From contig NZ_CP067976.1 of NCBI RefSeq assembly GCF_018141665.1, positions 310,001 through 374,000 of the forward strand: a stretch of 64,000 bases of DNA. Reading direction: 5' to 3'. Within the stretch, counting starts at the first letter, position 1; every line of letters starts with the position of its first letter. The position numbers and the translations under genes are program-made. The DNA comes from Wolbachia endosymbiont of Spodoptera picta. GTDB lineage: Bacteria; Pseudomonadota; Alphaproteobacteria; Rickettsiales; Anaplasmataceae. The notes beneath the pieces were generated by a model that searched no databases, had not been told where the DNA came from, and worked only from the letters and a program-made list of their open reading frames with translations. Below are positions 47,808 to 56,677 of this stretch, piece after piece.

Positions 47808-48434
47808 TTAGCTTATGTAAATAGCAATAAAGGGGGCAGTAAAGATGAAACTGTCCATACGGTCAAGTACTCCTCCATGGCCAGGTATTATACCTCCACT
47901 ATCTTTAACATTGTGAACTCTTTTTATGAGTGATTCAGTAAAGTCTCCAAGTTGGGCTAGAATAGCAATTGTAAAGCCAATTATTGGGGAATAGAAAATT
48001 GGAAATAAACTCAAAAATATTGAGCCAAAAATTGTACAAAATACTCCAGCTAAAACTGCACCTAAAAGCCCTGACCAAGTCTTTCCAGGACTAATAATTG
48101 GGCAAATTTTAGCACCACCAAAGTTTTTACCAAATAGGTAAGCGGTAATATCGATGCTCCAAATGGTTAAGATAAGCCATATTAATTCATATTTTCCCTG
48201 TGGTAGATTATATAAGTATATCAGCGATGCATTTGGTAGTGCAATGAGTAGTAATGCAAAAATGTATAAGATTCTATTGCCTTTAGTTAGGTTATACCAT
48301 TCAAAAGAAGATAGAACCGCAATTGAAAAAATTAGTAGATAAAATGATAAATCACTGAAATATGTAGCAAAAGAAAATATCAGTAATATTACTATTGAAG
48401 ACAGTGTTCTCACCATAAAATTATTATCTACCAT
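47808..48434 (-). CDS. cdsA: Phosphatidate cytidylyltransferase
   Basis: Makes CDP-diacylglycerol from phosphatidate and CTP for phospholipid synthesis in the inner membrane. The 208-residue polytopic protein ends with the family signature SLIKRVHNVKDSGGIIPGHG followed by GVLDRMDSF. Slightly shorter than the E. coli enzyme (about 285), as is common in Rickettsiales. Its start overlaps uppS by 11 bases. Confidence 0.95.
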   Translation of the reverse strand: MVDNNFMVRTLSSIVILLIFSFATYFSDLSFYLLIFSIAVLSSFEWYNLTKGNRILYIFALLLIALPNASLIYLYNLPQGKYELIWLILTIWSIDITAYLFGKNFGGAKICPIISPGKTWSGLLGAVLAGVFCTIFGSIFLSLFPIFYSPIIGFTIAILAQLGDFTESLIKRVHNVKDSGGIIPGHGGVLDRMDSFIFTAPFIAIYIS

Positions 48435-49119
48435 ATTTTTTCTCTCTCTTTGTATAATCTGCTAATGCTTTACTCAAATCTTGACAAGAAAAATCAGGCC
48501 ACAAAGTATCACAAAAATACAATTCAGCATAAGCTGCTTGCCATAGTAAAAAATTGCTTAACCTTTTCTCGCCACCAGTGCGAATTAATAAATCCAGTTT
48601 TGGTAAATCTTTAGTATACAGAAATTTTTCAAATTCCTCTTCCAATACGCAATCAATATTTCCTTTTATGACGTTGTTGATAGCATGTATAATTTCCTGC
48701 TTTGCTCCATAACTAACTGCAACAGTGAGTAATAGACCATCGTTCTTATGTGTCACTTCTTCTGCTTTTTTGATTTGATCGAATATTTTACTGGGCAATA
48801 GACTTAAATTGCCAATAAAATTTAACTTAATGTTACAATTGTAAATGAATTTCATTTTATCTTCATTAGTTAAAGTGGAGTAAAATAAATTAAATAGGTA
48901 GTCTGTTTCGTTTTCAGACCTGAGCCAATTTTCCATGGAAAATGCATACAAAGTTAAGTAAGGTATGGCCAGGACTGTGCAATGCTTAGCAATATCAAAT
49001 GCAACCTCACTGCCTTTTCTATAGCCATCAATTTTTACCCTTCCTTGATTGTTTGCCCACCTACCATTACCATCCATAATAATTGCTAGATGTTTTGGCA
49101 GAGATTCTAGATTCAACAT
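48424..49119 (-). CDS. uppS: Undecaprenyl diphosphate synthase
   Basis: cis-Prenyltransferase producing the C55 carrier for lipid II. Motifs: HLAIIMDGNGRWA, YLTLYAFSMENW, and LLIRTGGEKRLSNFLLWQ then AELYFCDTLWPDF. The usual RTSGE is RTGGE. Length 231 is normal. First gene of an uppS-cdsA pair with an 11-base overlap. Confidence 0.96.
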   Translation of the reverse strand: MLNLESLPKHLAIIMDGNGRWANNQGRVKIDGYRKGSEVAFDIAKHCTVLAIPYLTLYAFSMENWLRSENETDYLFNLFYSTLTNEDKMKFIYNCNIKLNFIGNLSLLPSKIFDQIKKAEEVTHKNDGLLLTVAVSYGAKQEIIHAINNVIKGNIDCVLEEEFEKFLYTKDLPKLDLLIRTGGEKRLSNFLLWQAAYAELYFCDTLWPDFSCQDLSKALADYTKREKKYGR

Positions 49120-49354
49120 TTGAATTCAACCTGTTCTAATTAGCTTGATTTCTATATCTCTGTATGAAACGTTCACTATATCCACCTAAAACTATATTAT
49201 TACTGAAAAATCATTGATAGTCTATATTACAAAAATTTTCTCAACCTCGGTGTCAGCTGCCAGTGATTTTACCAAGAAAATATAGTAAAAATAGTCTGAT
49301 ATAGATGGTTTTACGATATAGTAAAATTATTATAAATAAATGAATTTGGTGTTA

Positions 49355-49621
49355 TTAGAAATACCTAGCTCTTTTATGTGGATTGATATTCTCAATAACC
49401 TGCTCTAAAGATAAATTATATAATTTTGACACAGGTTCTTTGCATTCAATATATCTTTCAAATGTAAGGAATGGTACAAGTGAATTTATATTTATGTCCT
49501 GCTCTTGAGGAAGATCTTTACCGCCTAAGAAAATCCCTGGGAAAGGATATTGAGTATATATGCTCAGCTCTTGGGGAACATATTTAATTATATCTTCGTA
49601 AATACGTTCCTTGTTGTTCAA
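49355..49621 (-). CDS. Small orphan frame, possibly the displaced C terminus of the 49656 gene
   Basis: 88 residues from a TTG (no ATG), without a recognised domain. The frame is open upstream of the TTG and overlaps the end of the 49656 gene, reading LLRKAGKITDINIDYLNNKE, so a one-base change near 49690 would fuse the two into a longer protein. Possibly the tail of that gene after a frameshift. Conversely it could be a separate small gene. Confidence 0.4.
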   Translation of the reverse strand: MNNKERIYEDIIKYVPQELSIYTQYPFPGIFLGGKDLPQEQDININSLVPFLTFERYIECKEPVSKLYNLSLEQVIENINPHKRARYF

Positions 49622-49655
49622 ATAATCGATATTAATATCTGTAATTTTACCAGCT

Positions 49656-51395
49656 TTACGCAGGAGTATAGCAAGCCTCAGTCGACTTTACGCTAGGTTT
49701 AAAATTTTTAAATATATTGACAAATACCTTACCAGTAACATTATCTGTTATTACTTTTAGCTCTTTAGTGGTAACAGAATTGATCTTCTCAACAGCATTT
49801 TGATCTTTTAGTAGTGTTATAATCCTTTTGTCATTCAAGCTTGCATTATCAAGTAGAAGTCGAAATTTTTCAGTATCAATAGAATCGATAAAATTCCGAC
49901 TTTTTAGTAAATCCATAACCATGGAGCGATCAAATTTACTACTACTAGATATAAGTTCAAGTTTTTCAAGATCGATAGAATTGACTCGAACGAATAGACT
50001 CTGATCTTTTAGTATTTCTCTAACATCTGTAGAATCAAACTTAATGCTTTTGCATATAATTTTTAATCTATCACCATCAATAGAATGGAGTTGAGGTAAT
50101 GAAGTCTTTAGTATTGCTACAATCTCTTTATCTGTAAAAAAATAATCACTTTTCATGATACTCACTTTACTTTCATCAAGAGAATTGATTTGATCAAATA
50201 AACTCTGATCTTTCAGTAAATTCATAATATATCCTTGATCAGAATACTTAAATATTAAGTCAAATATTTTACGATTCATCGAATTGATGCGTTCAACAAC
50301 TTCCTGATTTTTTAGTAATTCTATAATAATGGTATAATCAAATTTCCTAAATACGGATTTAGATTTTCTAGGATCAATCAAATCGATAAGCTTAACAAAT
50401 TCTCGGTCTTTTAGTACTTTTATAATATATTCACTATTAAACCTATCACTTTTAACTATGTATTTAAGCAGTTCTTCACTAATAATATTGATGTTCTTAG
50501 CAACTTTCTTATTTTTTAGTAATTCTACAATAATATTAATATCATCAAACTTACCACTATTAAGTATGAGTTGAAATCTTTCAGGAGCAATCGAATTGAT
50601 GCGTTCAAGAATTTCCTGATCTTCCAGTAATTTTATGATATCTTTAAGACTAAATTTATCATTCTCAATTATATATTTCAACGTTTCTTTATCAATAAGA
50701 TCGATGTTCCTAGCAGCATTTTGACTTTCTAGTAATCCTATAATACTGGTACCATTAAACTTACCACTATTAAGTATGAGTTGAAATCTTTCAGGAGCAA
50801 CCGAATTGATGCGTTCAAGAATTTCCTTGTTTTCTAATAATTTTGTAACATCTTCATCACTAAGCTTACCACTTTCAAATATACATTTTAGTATTTCTTC
50901 ATTAAGATAAAACTGAACATCATCAACACGTTTTTCATTAGTTCCTTTATCTCCTAATGCTTCTTTCGCGAAGTTATTCGGATCATTTTTTTCATCTTCC
51001 TCGTAATAATAATTATCATAATATCCATAATCTTCTTCATTCTCCTCACTATCACTACTTTCGAATTCATTGTTGATATTGCAAACCTTCCCACCTTTTA
51101 GTATTTCTAGAATATTGTGCTCCGCAGGTGCATCATTTAGCATGGACCTAAACATTTCATCATCATAATCGTTGATGTGATTAACAATGCTCTCATCTAA
51201 TAGTAATTCTTCAATACCTTTGTGACTAAACTTATTATGATACTTGCATAAGATTTTAAGCTTACTGTAATCCATTGAATTGATGCCATCAACAACTCTT
51301 TGATTTGATAGTAATTCTCTGTTATAAGTCTTACATATCAGTTGAAGTTTTTCGTTATATAAGTCTTCTGCATTGCCTGCCTTATCAAAATCCAT
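49656..51395 (-). CDS. Protein of about thirteen 35-residue helical repeats
   Basis: 579 residues, no recognised family. From about residue 30 to the end it consists of repeats of about 33-37 residues with the pattern F-x-x-x-x-I-(I)-x-LL-K-x-Q-x-h-h-x-x-IN-S-I-x-x-x-x-h-x-x-I-x-x-S-x-K, for example DIIKLLEDQEILERINSI and IIELLKNQEVVERINSM. Two copies are almost identical (INSxAPERFQLILNSGKF), so duplication is recent. An acidic Tyr/Asp/Glu insertion (residues about 110-145) splits the array. Such arrays form superhelical solenoids that bind partners; the hydrophobic spacing is reminiscent of mTERF and TALE-like repeats, but I have no evidence for nucleic-acid binding. Confidence 0.75.
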   Translation of the reverse strand: MDFDKAGNAEDLYNEKLQLICKTYNRELLSNQRVVDGINSMDYSKLKILCKYHNKFSHKGIEELLLDESIVNHINDYDDEMFRSMLNDAPAEHNILEILKGGKVCNINNEFESSDSEENEEDYGYYDNYYYEEDEKNDPNNFAKEALGDKGTNEKRVDDVQFYLNEEILKCIFESGKLSDEDVTKLLENKEILERINSVAPERFQLILNSGKFNGTSIIGLLESQNAARNIDLIDKETLKYIIENDKFSLKDIIKLLEDQEILERINSIAPERFQLILNSGKFDDINIIVELLKNKKVAKNINIISEELLKYIVKSDRFNSEYIIKVLKDREFVKLIDLIDPRKSKSVFRKFDYTIIIELLKNQEVVERINSMNRKIFDLIFKYSDQGYIMNLLKDQSLFDQINSLDESKVSIMKSDYFFTDKEIVAILKTSLPQLHSIDGDRLKIICKSIKFDSTDVREILKDQSLFVRVNSIDLEKLELISSSSKFDRSMVMDLLKSRNFIDSIDTEKFRLLLDNASLNDKRIITLLKDQNAVEKINSVTTKELKVITDNVTGKVFVNIFKNFKPSVKSTEACYTPA

Positions 51396-51546
51396 AATCT
51401 TATTTCAATTTACTTAGTATTTTAATTTTGCATGTATTAGGAGGAAATAATCAAGCATTATGATAAAAGGCCTAATGAATTTATTAGTTTATTTATGTTT
51501 CTTTTCATGTATAAATTTATAGAAAGTTTTATGTAGAAGTTATTTT

Positions 51547-52719
51547 ATGAGCAAAATTATAGAAATCAGAGCGCCAAAAACTCTTGGTGGTGAATCAGTT
51601 ACGGAAGGTATAGTAAAAATAAAGAAAAATATCGGCGAAGCAGTAAAAGTAGATGACTTGATCTTTGAAATTGAAACTGATAAAACGGCGCTAGAACTAA
51701 CTGCAGAAGCTTCAGGACAAATAACTGAATTTTTTGTGAAAGAGGATGATGTAATTAGCTCTGATCAATTACTGGCAAAACTTGCTGTAGGAGAAGTAAA
51801 AGAAGAAGTGAAAAAAGAAGATAAAGGCGAAAGCGCTGATAAAAAAGATGCCCCTTCAGCTCGTAAAATTATGGAAGAAAATGCAATTAGTGCAGAAAAT
51901 GTAAAAGGAACTGGCATGGGAGGCAGAATAACTAAAGCGGATGTGATAGACCATATGAGTAAAGCTGAACAACCTCCGGTAAAACAATATGAATCGCCAA
52001 AAAGTGTAGTAAGTGGAGAGAGAAGAGAAGAGCGAGTGAAAATGAGCAAAATAAGGCAAGTAATAGCTGCTCGTTTGAAAGCATCGCAAAATACTGCTGC
52101 AATACTGACCACGTTCAATGAAATTGACATGAAAAACGTCATGGATCTGAGGGCAAAGTATAAAGAAACTTTTGAAAAGAAATATGGAATAAAACTGGGT
52201 TTCATGTCGTTTTTTATAAAGGCAGCAGTGCAAGCACTAAAAGAAATTCGTGAGATTAACGCTGAGATTTCAGGTGATGAAATTGTATATAAAAATTACT
52301 ATGACATAGGTGTTGCTGTTGGCACTGACAAAGGTCTTGTTGTACCAGTTATTCGTGATGCTGATCAAATGTCATTTGCTGAAATTGAACTAACTTTAGT
52401 TGCTCTTGGCAAAAAAGCACGAGAAGGTAAGCTGCAAGTATCGGAAATGGAAGGTGCAACATTTACTATCTCAAACGGTGGTGTGTATGGTTCACTTCTT
52501 TCTACTCCGATAATAAACCCTCCGCAATCTGGAATACTTGGCATGCACTCAATACAAAATAGACCAGTTGCTGTGAGTAGCTCAATTGAAATCAGACCTA
52601 TGATGTACATTGCCCTCTCTTACGACCACAGAATAGTTGATGGTAAAGGAGCAGTTACTTTCCTTGTTAAAATAAAAAATTACATAGAAGATCCAAATAG
52701 ATTGGTTTTGGAAGTTTAA
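51547..52719 (+). CDS. sucB: 2-oxoglutarate dehydrogenase E2 (dihydrolipoyl succinyltransferase)
   Basis: Core enzyme of the 2-oxoglutarate dehydrogenase complex of the TCA cycle. Lipoyl domain 1-80 with the modified Lys46 in ETDKTALE. A peripheral-subunit-binding domain at about 104-140 (PSARKIMEENAISAENVKGTG). Catalytic CoA-transferase domain to the C terminus with the SYDHRIVDG motif (His361, Asp365). The PTLGESV-like opening KTLGGESVTEG favours SucB over the pyruvate E2. Length 390 is normal. Confidence 0.96.
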   Translation: MSKIIEIRAPKTLGGESVTEGIVKIKKNIGEAVKVDDLIFEIETDKTALELTAEASGQITEFFVKEDDVISSDQLLAKLAVGEVKEEVKKEDKGESADKKDAPSARKIMEENAISAENVKGTGMGGRITKADVIDHMSKAEQPPVKQYESPKSVVSGERREERVKMSKIRQVIAARLKASQNTAAILTTFNEIDMKNVMDLRAKYKETFEKKYGIKLGFMSFFIKAAVQALKEIREINAEISGDEIVYKNYYDIGVAVGTDKGLVVPVIRDADQMSFAEIELTLVALGKKAREGKLQVSEMEGATFTISNGGVYGSLLSTPIINPPQSGILGMHSIQNRPVAVSSSIEIRPMMYIALSYDHRIVDGKGAVTFLVKIKNYIEDPNRLVLEV

Positions 52720-52963
52720 ACAAGTTAAAAACGGCAGGTAAGTTTTTCTGAAGTTTTCAAGGTGGGTGTTACAGCTGTGCAAACATTTGTTTATAAAGGT
52801 AACTTATACAAAAAATGGTCAGTGCTTACTGTACGAGCATTGTGATTTAGGCCTAAAAAATGCGAGTAGCCCATTTGGTGTTATCCAAGTAGCTGACACT
52901 GGGATCCAAATTGCAAGTAATGCATTAGGTTGGGTGAGTATAGGTCTTGCGTTATAGAATGGT

Positions 52964-53084
52964 GATGTCATTCCAGTGCTTGACACTGGAATCCAGAAAA
53001 ATTTACAAGCAAACTAAGCTTATGCTAAATTTGATGAGATAAAATGAAAAACTGGATTCCAGTGTCAAGCACTGGAATGACATC
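52964..53084. repeat. MITE-like palindromic element, 121 bp with 33-bp perfect inverted arms
   Basis: The left arm 52964-52996 and right arm 53052-53084 are exact reverse complements (33 bases each) around a 55-base interior. The arm begins GATGTCATTCCAGTGCTTGA. No coding capacity. Related copies or arms occur at 24723, 44604 and in degenerate form at 40741 and 53150. The whole 52720-53349 gap is otherwise gene-free. Confidence 0.9.
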
Positions 53085-53842
53085 ATTTACTATGTGCCAT
53101 ATTGCAATGTTTGTAAAGTTGTGTGTGTGGTCCACCAAAAGGGTGTCAGCTACTTGCATGACACTATCTGCTATTTTTCCTTGTCTGAATGAATACAAAA
53201 CGGTTTTTGGTTACTCACGAAATAGATTTGTCCATTTTGCTCTTATTATTTAAAACGCTTTTGTGCCAAATATGTCAAAATTTTTATTTGACATATGTTA
53301 AAAACATTCTAAGGTAAGGCTATTTATAGAATAAGGGGGTATATAATGTGTGCGCCAAGAAGTACGTAAGGAACAGTTGGTGAAAATCCAACACGGGTAA
53401 AGCTTAGCCAGCAACCTGGAACAAACCATTATGCTGCGTAAGGTAACGAGCGTAGTAAAGCTAATGGAATGGACAACATAGGGTGCAACGAAAGTGAAGG
53501 TATTGAGTCCCGTAATTCACGCGTCATGGGGGCCGACACTTTACATTTGGTGGAAGGCAACATGGGTAATAACGCTAAGGAAAGATATTACTCACCCCAT
53601 CGGGATCGAAGGCCGCGTCATGTGTTGAGATGGACCTTACGTGAACTTGGGAGATCCTTTGTATTCCTGTAAGGGTACTCTGGAACAAGTCAATAAAGGC
53701 AAGGACTGGAGGAAGATGCAAAGGAAGTCGGACTAACTGATAGTACTCGGAGTGTGGGAAAGCCACATACAAGGGGAAGCGGTTAGCAATATAGTGACTG
53801 GTATAGGGATTGCTATACCAATACAACAGAGATTGGAGGAGT

Positions 53843-55156
53843 ATGCAAGGAAAACTAAACCAGATAGCAGTAAGGGCTAAGCAAGATAAGCGAGTAAAAT
53901 TTACATCGCTAGTTCATTTGATTAATGAAGAGAATCTTGCAGAGTGTTACAAGGAACTAAAACGCAACAAGGCTTGCGGTATAGATCGTGTGACAGTGGA
54001 AGCTTATGGAGAAAATCTAGAAGAGAAACTTAGAATGCTAGTGGATAGTATGAAGAGAAAGCAATACCGACCGCAACCAGTGAAAAGGGTATACATACCC
54101 AAAATTGGAAGCAAGGAAAAACGCGGTCTCGGAATACCATCAACAGAAGAAAAGTTGGTACAGGTAATGCTAAAGAAGATATTAGAAAATATTTATGAAG
54201 CAAACTTTATGGACAGCTCGTATGGATTTCGACCAGGAAGAAATTGTCATCAGGCGATAAACGTTCTAGATAAAGCAGTTATGCACAAACCAATTAACTA
54301 TATTGTAGAAGTGGATATCAAGAAGTTCTTTGATAATGTTCAACATAAATGGCTAATGAATTGTCTAAGGGAACGAATAGCTGACCCAAATTTATTGTGG
54401 TTAATAAAACGATTTCTAAAGGCAGGAATAGTCGAAGTTGGATGTTATAAAGCAACCGATCAAGGCACACCACAAGGTGGTATAGTAAGCCCTGTATTAG
54501 CTAATATATACTTACACTATGTGCTGGACTTATGGTTTGAAAAGAAATTTAAGCCAAAAGCCAGAGGATATATACAGCTAATAAGGTTTTGCGACGATTT
54601 TGTAGTTGGCTGCGAGAGGGAAGAAGACGCAAAAGAATTTCTAGAATTACTGAAACAAAGACTAAGTAAATTTGGATTGGAAATAGCTGAAAATAAAACA
54701 AAAATAGTAAAGTTTGGTAAGAAAGAATGGTATCAAGCAGAAAGAGAGAAACGTAGGACGGCTAGCTTCAACTTTCTAGGATTTACACATTATTGTGGAA
54801 AAAGTCGTAATGGTAAACTTATGATGAAGCAGAAAACTTCAAAAATAAGCCTAGCTAGAAAGATTAAAGAAATCAAAGAGTGGTTGAAGATGGTACGAAG
54901 TCGTATCTGCCTCAAAGATTGGTGGCAGAAACTTAAAGCCAAACTAACAGGACACTATAGCTACTTCGGAGTTAGCGGAAATTATCGGTGTTTGATTCAA
55001 TTCAATCGACTGGCAACAAAGTTAGCATTTAAGTGGATAAACCGACGTAGTCAAAAGAAAAGTATCGATTGGGAACAATTTATACACTATTTAAAAGTAA
55101 ATCCATTACCAAAACCAAAGGTATATGTTTCTTTATACACAGGAGCACTAGTGTGA
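53843..55156 (+). CDS. ltrA: Group II intron reverse transcriptase/maturase
   Basis: 437 residues from the ATG at 53843, which has a good GGAGG site just upstream (the TTG at 53810 is less likely). RT domains: KRNKACGIDRVTVEAYGE, RPQPVKRVYIPK, SYGFRPGRNCHQAI, the VEVDIKKFFDNVQH block and TPQGGIVSPVLANIYL. The polymerase active site reads RFCDDFVVG in place of the common YADD; both aspartates are kept. A maturase (domain X) segment and a short C-terminal RNA-binding region follow. No HNH endonuclease domain is seen. Mobilises and helps splice the intron. Confidence 0.93.
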   Translation: MQGKLNQIAVRAKQDKRVKFTSLVHLINEENLAECYKELKRNKACGIDRVTVEAYGENLEEKLRMLVDSMKRKQYRPQPVKRVYIPKIGSKEKRGLGIPSTEEKLVQVMLKKILENIYEANFMDSSYGFRPGRNCHQAINVLDKAVMHKPINYIVEVDIKKFFDNVQHKWLMNCLRERIADPNLLWLIKRFLKAGIVEVGCYKATDQGTPQGGIVSPVLANIYLHYVLDLWFEKKFKPKARGYIQLIRFCDDFVVGCEREEDAKEFLELLKQRLSKFGLEIAENKTKIVKFGKKEWYQAEREKRRTASFNFLGFTHYCGKSRNGKLMMKQKTSKISLARKIKEIKEWLKMVRSRICLKDWWQKLKAKLTGHYSYFGVSGNYRCLIQFNRLATKLAFKWINRRSQKKSIDWEQFIHYLKVNPLPKPKVYVSLYTGALV

Positions 55157-55169
55157 ACGCTGTATTGTG

Positions 55170-55202
55170 GAGCCGTGTGCGGGAAATCCGCAAGCACGGT
55201 TC
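55170..55202 (+). ncRNA. Group II intron domain V hairpin
   Basis: A 33-base hairpin GAGCCGTGTGCGG - GAAA - TCCGCAAGCACGGTTC. The lower stem starts with the catalytic AGC triad, the tetraloop is GAAA and the bulge is in the expected place. This is the most conserved part of the ribozyme and is intact. Confidence 0.9.
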
Positions 55203-55261
55203 TTTTGGGGAGACTATGGTTATGAGACCAAATCGCTGATTTCAAGGTCATAAGTCTCTAC

Positions 55262-55351
55262 CAGACGGAATTGATCGAGCCAAGAGAGGATGTTGTGGTT
55301 CTGGGAAATGAATCTGCAAATTTGAAAAATTTAAAGATTGAGTTGAATTAA
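55262..55351 (+). pseudogene. 3-prime remnant of phage baseplate J-like gene
   Basis: Immediately after the intron, a frame of 29 codons (TELIEPREDVVVLGNESANL and onward) ends in TAA overlapping the next ATG as TAATG. Position directly before tail protein I, with stop-start overlap, is that of the baseplate assembly protein J in P2-like and WO phages. The rest of J is absent: the sequence before the intron shows no phage coding. Confidence 0.65.
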
Positions 55352-56406
55352 TGTTATTACCCCCAAACGCAACAAAGCAAGAGCAAGCACTGGTTGATGC
55401 AACAGATTATAAGGTTGATCCGAGCTATATCAGAGGATTTAAGTTTAGTCTTAAAGATGAAATACTGCCGTGGATAATAGAAGAATATGGTTTAGAAGAA
55501 ATACTGCGCTGGGTAAAAGATAGAAGAAAAGCCGTAATAGAAGGAGTAAAATTTCAAAGACTGAGAGGAACTCCAGCATCACTAAAAGTAGCACTAAAAT
55601 GGGCAAATATAGAAGATATTACAATCATCGAAGAACCACCTGGTAAACACTTCTTTGAATTACAAATAGGAATAAAAGATGTTCCAAATGACTTTTTTGT
55701 AGATGCAGTAGTAGAACTTGCAAAACTATCGTTACCAGCAAGATCGCGGCTAATGAGGATTTTCAATGATCACTATAACGTTGATAGGTTTATTTTAGAT
55801 GAAAGTTTATTTGGAAGTTTGTTATCAGACTACTCTGGTATAAAAGTTGAAAAAAATGGGCCAGTGTTATCGTTTGGAAGAATAAATTTTTTCAGTTCTA
55901 GAGGTCCGTTAGTAGAGATTGTAGACAACTATTTAAGAGAGCATTATGAACAAACATTTAGTAATGACATATATCGATTAGATGTAGCAGTACTTGGAGA
56001 AACAGAGCCTCACACAAAGGATTACAAAGGCATTTATGAAAGAAGTCATCAGTGGTATAACGTAAAAGCACTATATCCATTACCACAAAGTTTATTACCA
56101 GAAATTAAGTTTGCGAAAGCACAGATTGTACTGTCAGATAGCTGGAAATTAGGAGAAATAAATAGCTGTTTTCCTCTTTGTTATCAAGAAGAGATAGGAG
56201 GCACACTTTTCCTTGGTAATGATAAACTTTCTGATCAGCTATGGAACTTGGAATACACACCAATTTTGGAAAGATTTAATATCAGCTATGAATATGAAGC
56301 AAAGAATCTTACTGATCAAAAGGTTGCGAAAGCTAATTTAACGGAATATCACGTTAGTTGCAAAATGATAGAAGTTCAGGAAAAGAAGATTCAATACACG
56401 AATTAG
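55351..56406 (+). CDS. Phage tail protein I (baseplate, P2 gpI-like)
   Basis: 351 residues. The N-terminal part (LLPPNATKQEQALVDATDY, then LPWIIEEYGLEEILRWV, then RLRGTPASLKVALKWANI) matches the tail protein I family, which builds the baseplate wedge with protein J. The protein is longer than P2 gpI (176), with an extra C-terminal domain of about 170 residues as in WO phages. Start ATG overlaps the J remnant stop. Belongs to the WO tail module, here truncated. Confidence 0.85.
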   Translation: MLLPPNATKQEQALVDATDYKVDPSYIRGFKFSLKDEILPWIIEEYGLEEILRWVKDRRKAVIEGVKFQRLRGTPASLKVALKWANIEDITIIEEPPGKHFFELQIGIKDVPNDFFVDAVVELAKLSLPARSRLMRIFNDHYNVDRFILDESLFGSLLSDYSGIKVEKNGPVLSFGRINFFSSRGPLVEIVDNYLREHYEQTFSNDIYRLDVAVLGETEPHTKDYKGIYERSHQWYNVKALYPLPQSLLPEIKFAKAQIVLSDSWKLGEINSCFPLCYQEEIGGTLFLGNDKLSDQLWNLEYTPILERFNISYEYEAKNLTDQKVAKANLTEYHVSCKMIEVQEKKIQYTN

Positions 56407-56677
56407 AAAATTACATTTTAGTGTTTTACCCAGGAGTACTGAAGTGGCATGAACATCGACATTTGCACAGAAGTTGGAAAAATAGTCAAGTAATATCTCT
56501 AATAAGTTAAGTACTTATATTTAGATCCTCATATATTATATTAATAATAGGTTAAAATGTATGAAATAAAAAGAAAAGGACTTGCTTTCTCATGCTAAAA
56601 AGGACATGACTTGAATAGCGGCAGGTAAATATAAGAAATTTGTCTGGCGCTAGAAAAGCTAATTTTGTGAGGTAAGT

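Larger units (their letters stand above)
53350..55261 (+). mobile_element. Group II intron (with reverse transcriptase ORF)
   Basis: The 5-prime end GTGCGCCAAG at 53350 fits the conserved group II 5-prime GUGYG. The RNA-only domain I-III region runs to about 53830, a reverse transcriptase frame sits in domain IV, domain V is at 55170-55202 and a domain VI helix (GAGACTATGG pairing with a GTCATAAGTCTC-like strand, 55210-55258) leads to a 3-prime AC at 55260-55261. Both ends are inferred to within a few bases (GTGTG at 53348 is an alternative start). The element looks complete. Confidence 0.85.

Noticed and set aside
50941..51051. Acidic Tyr-rich insertion in the repeat protein as a separate domain
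   Set aside because: It is low-complexity sequence inside the helical repeat array and shows no fold-like pattern; treated as a linker.
52766..53253. Two short plus-strand open frames after sucB
   Set aside because: They run through the palindromic repeat and have no ribosome site or conserved pattern.
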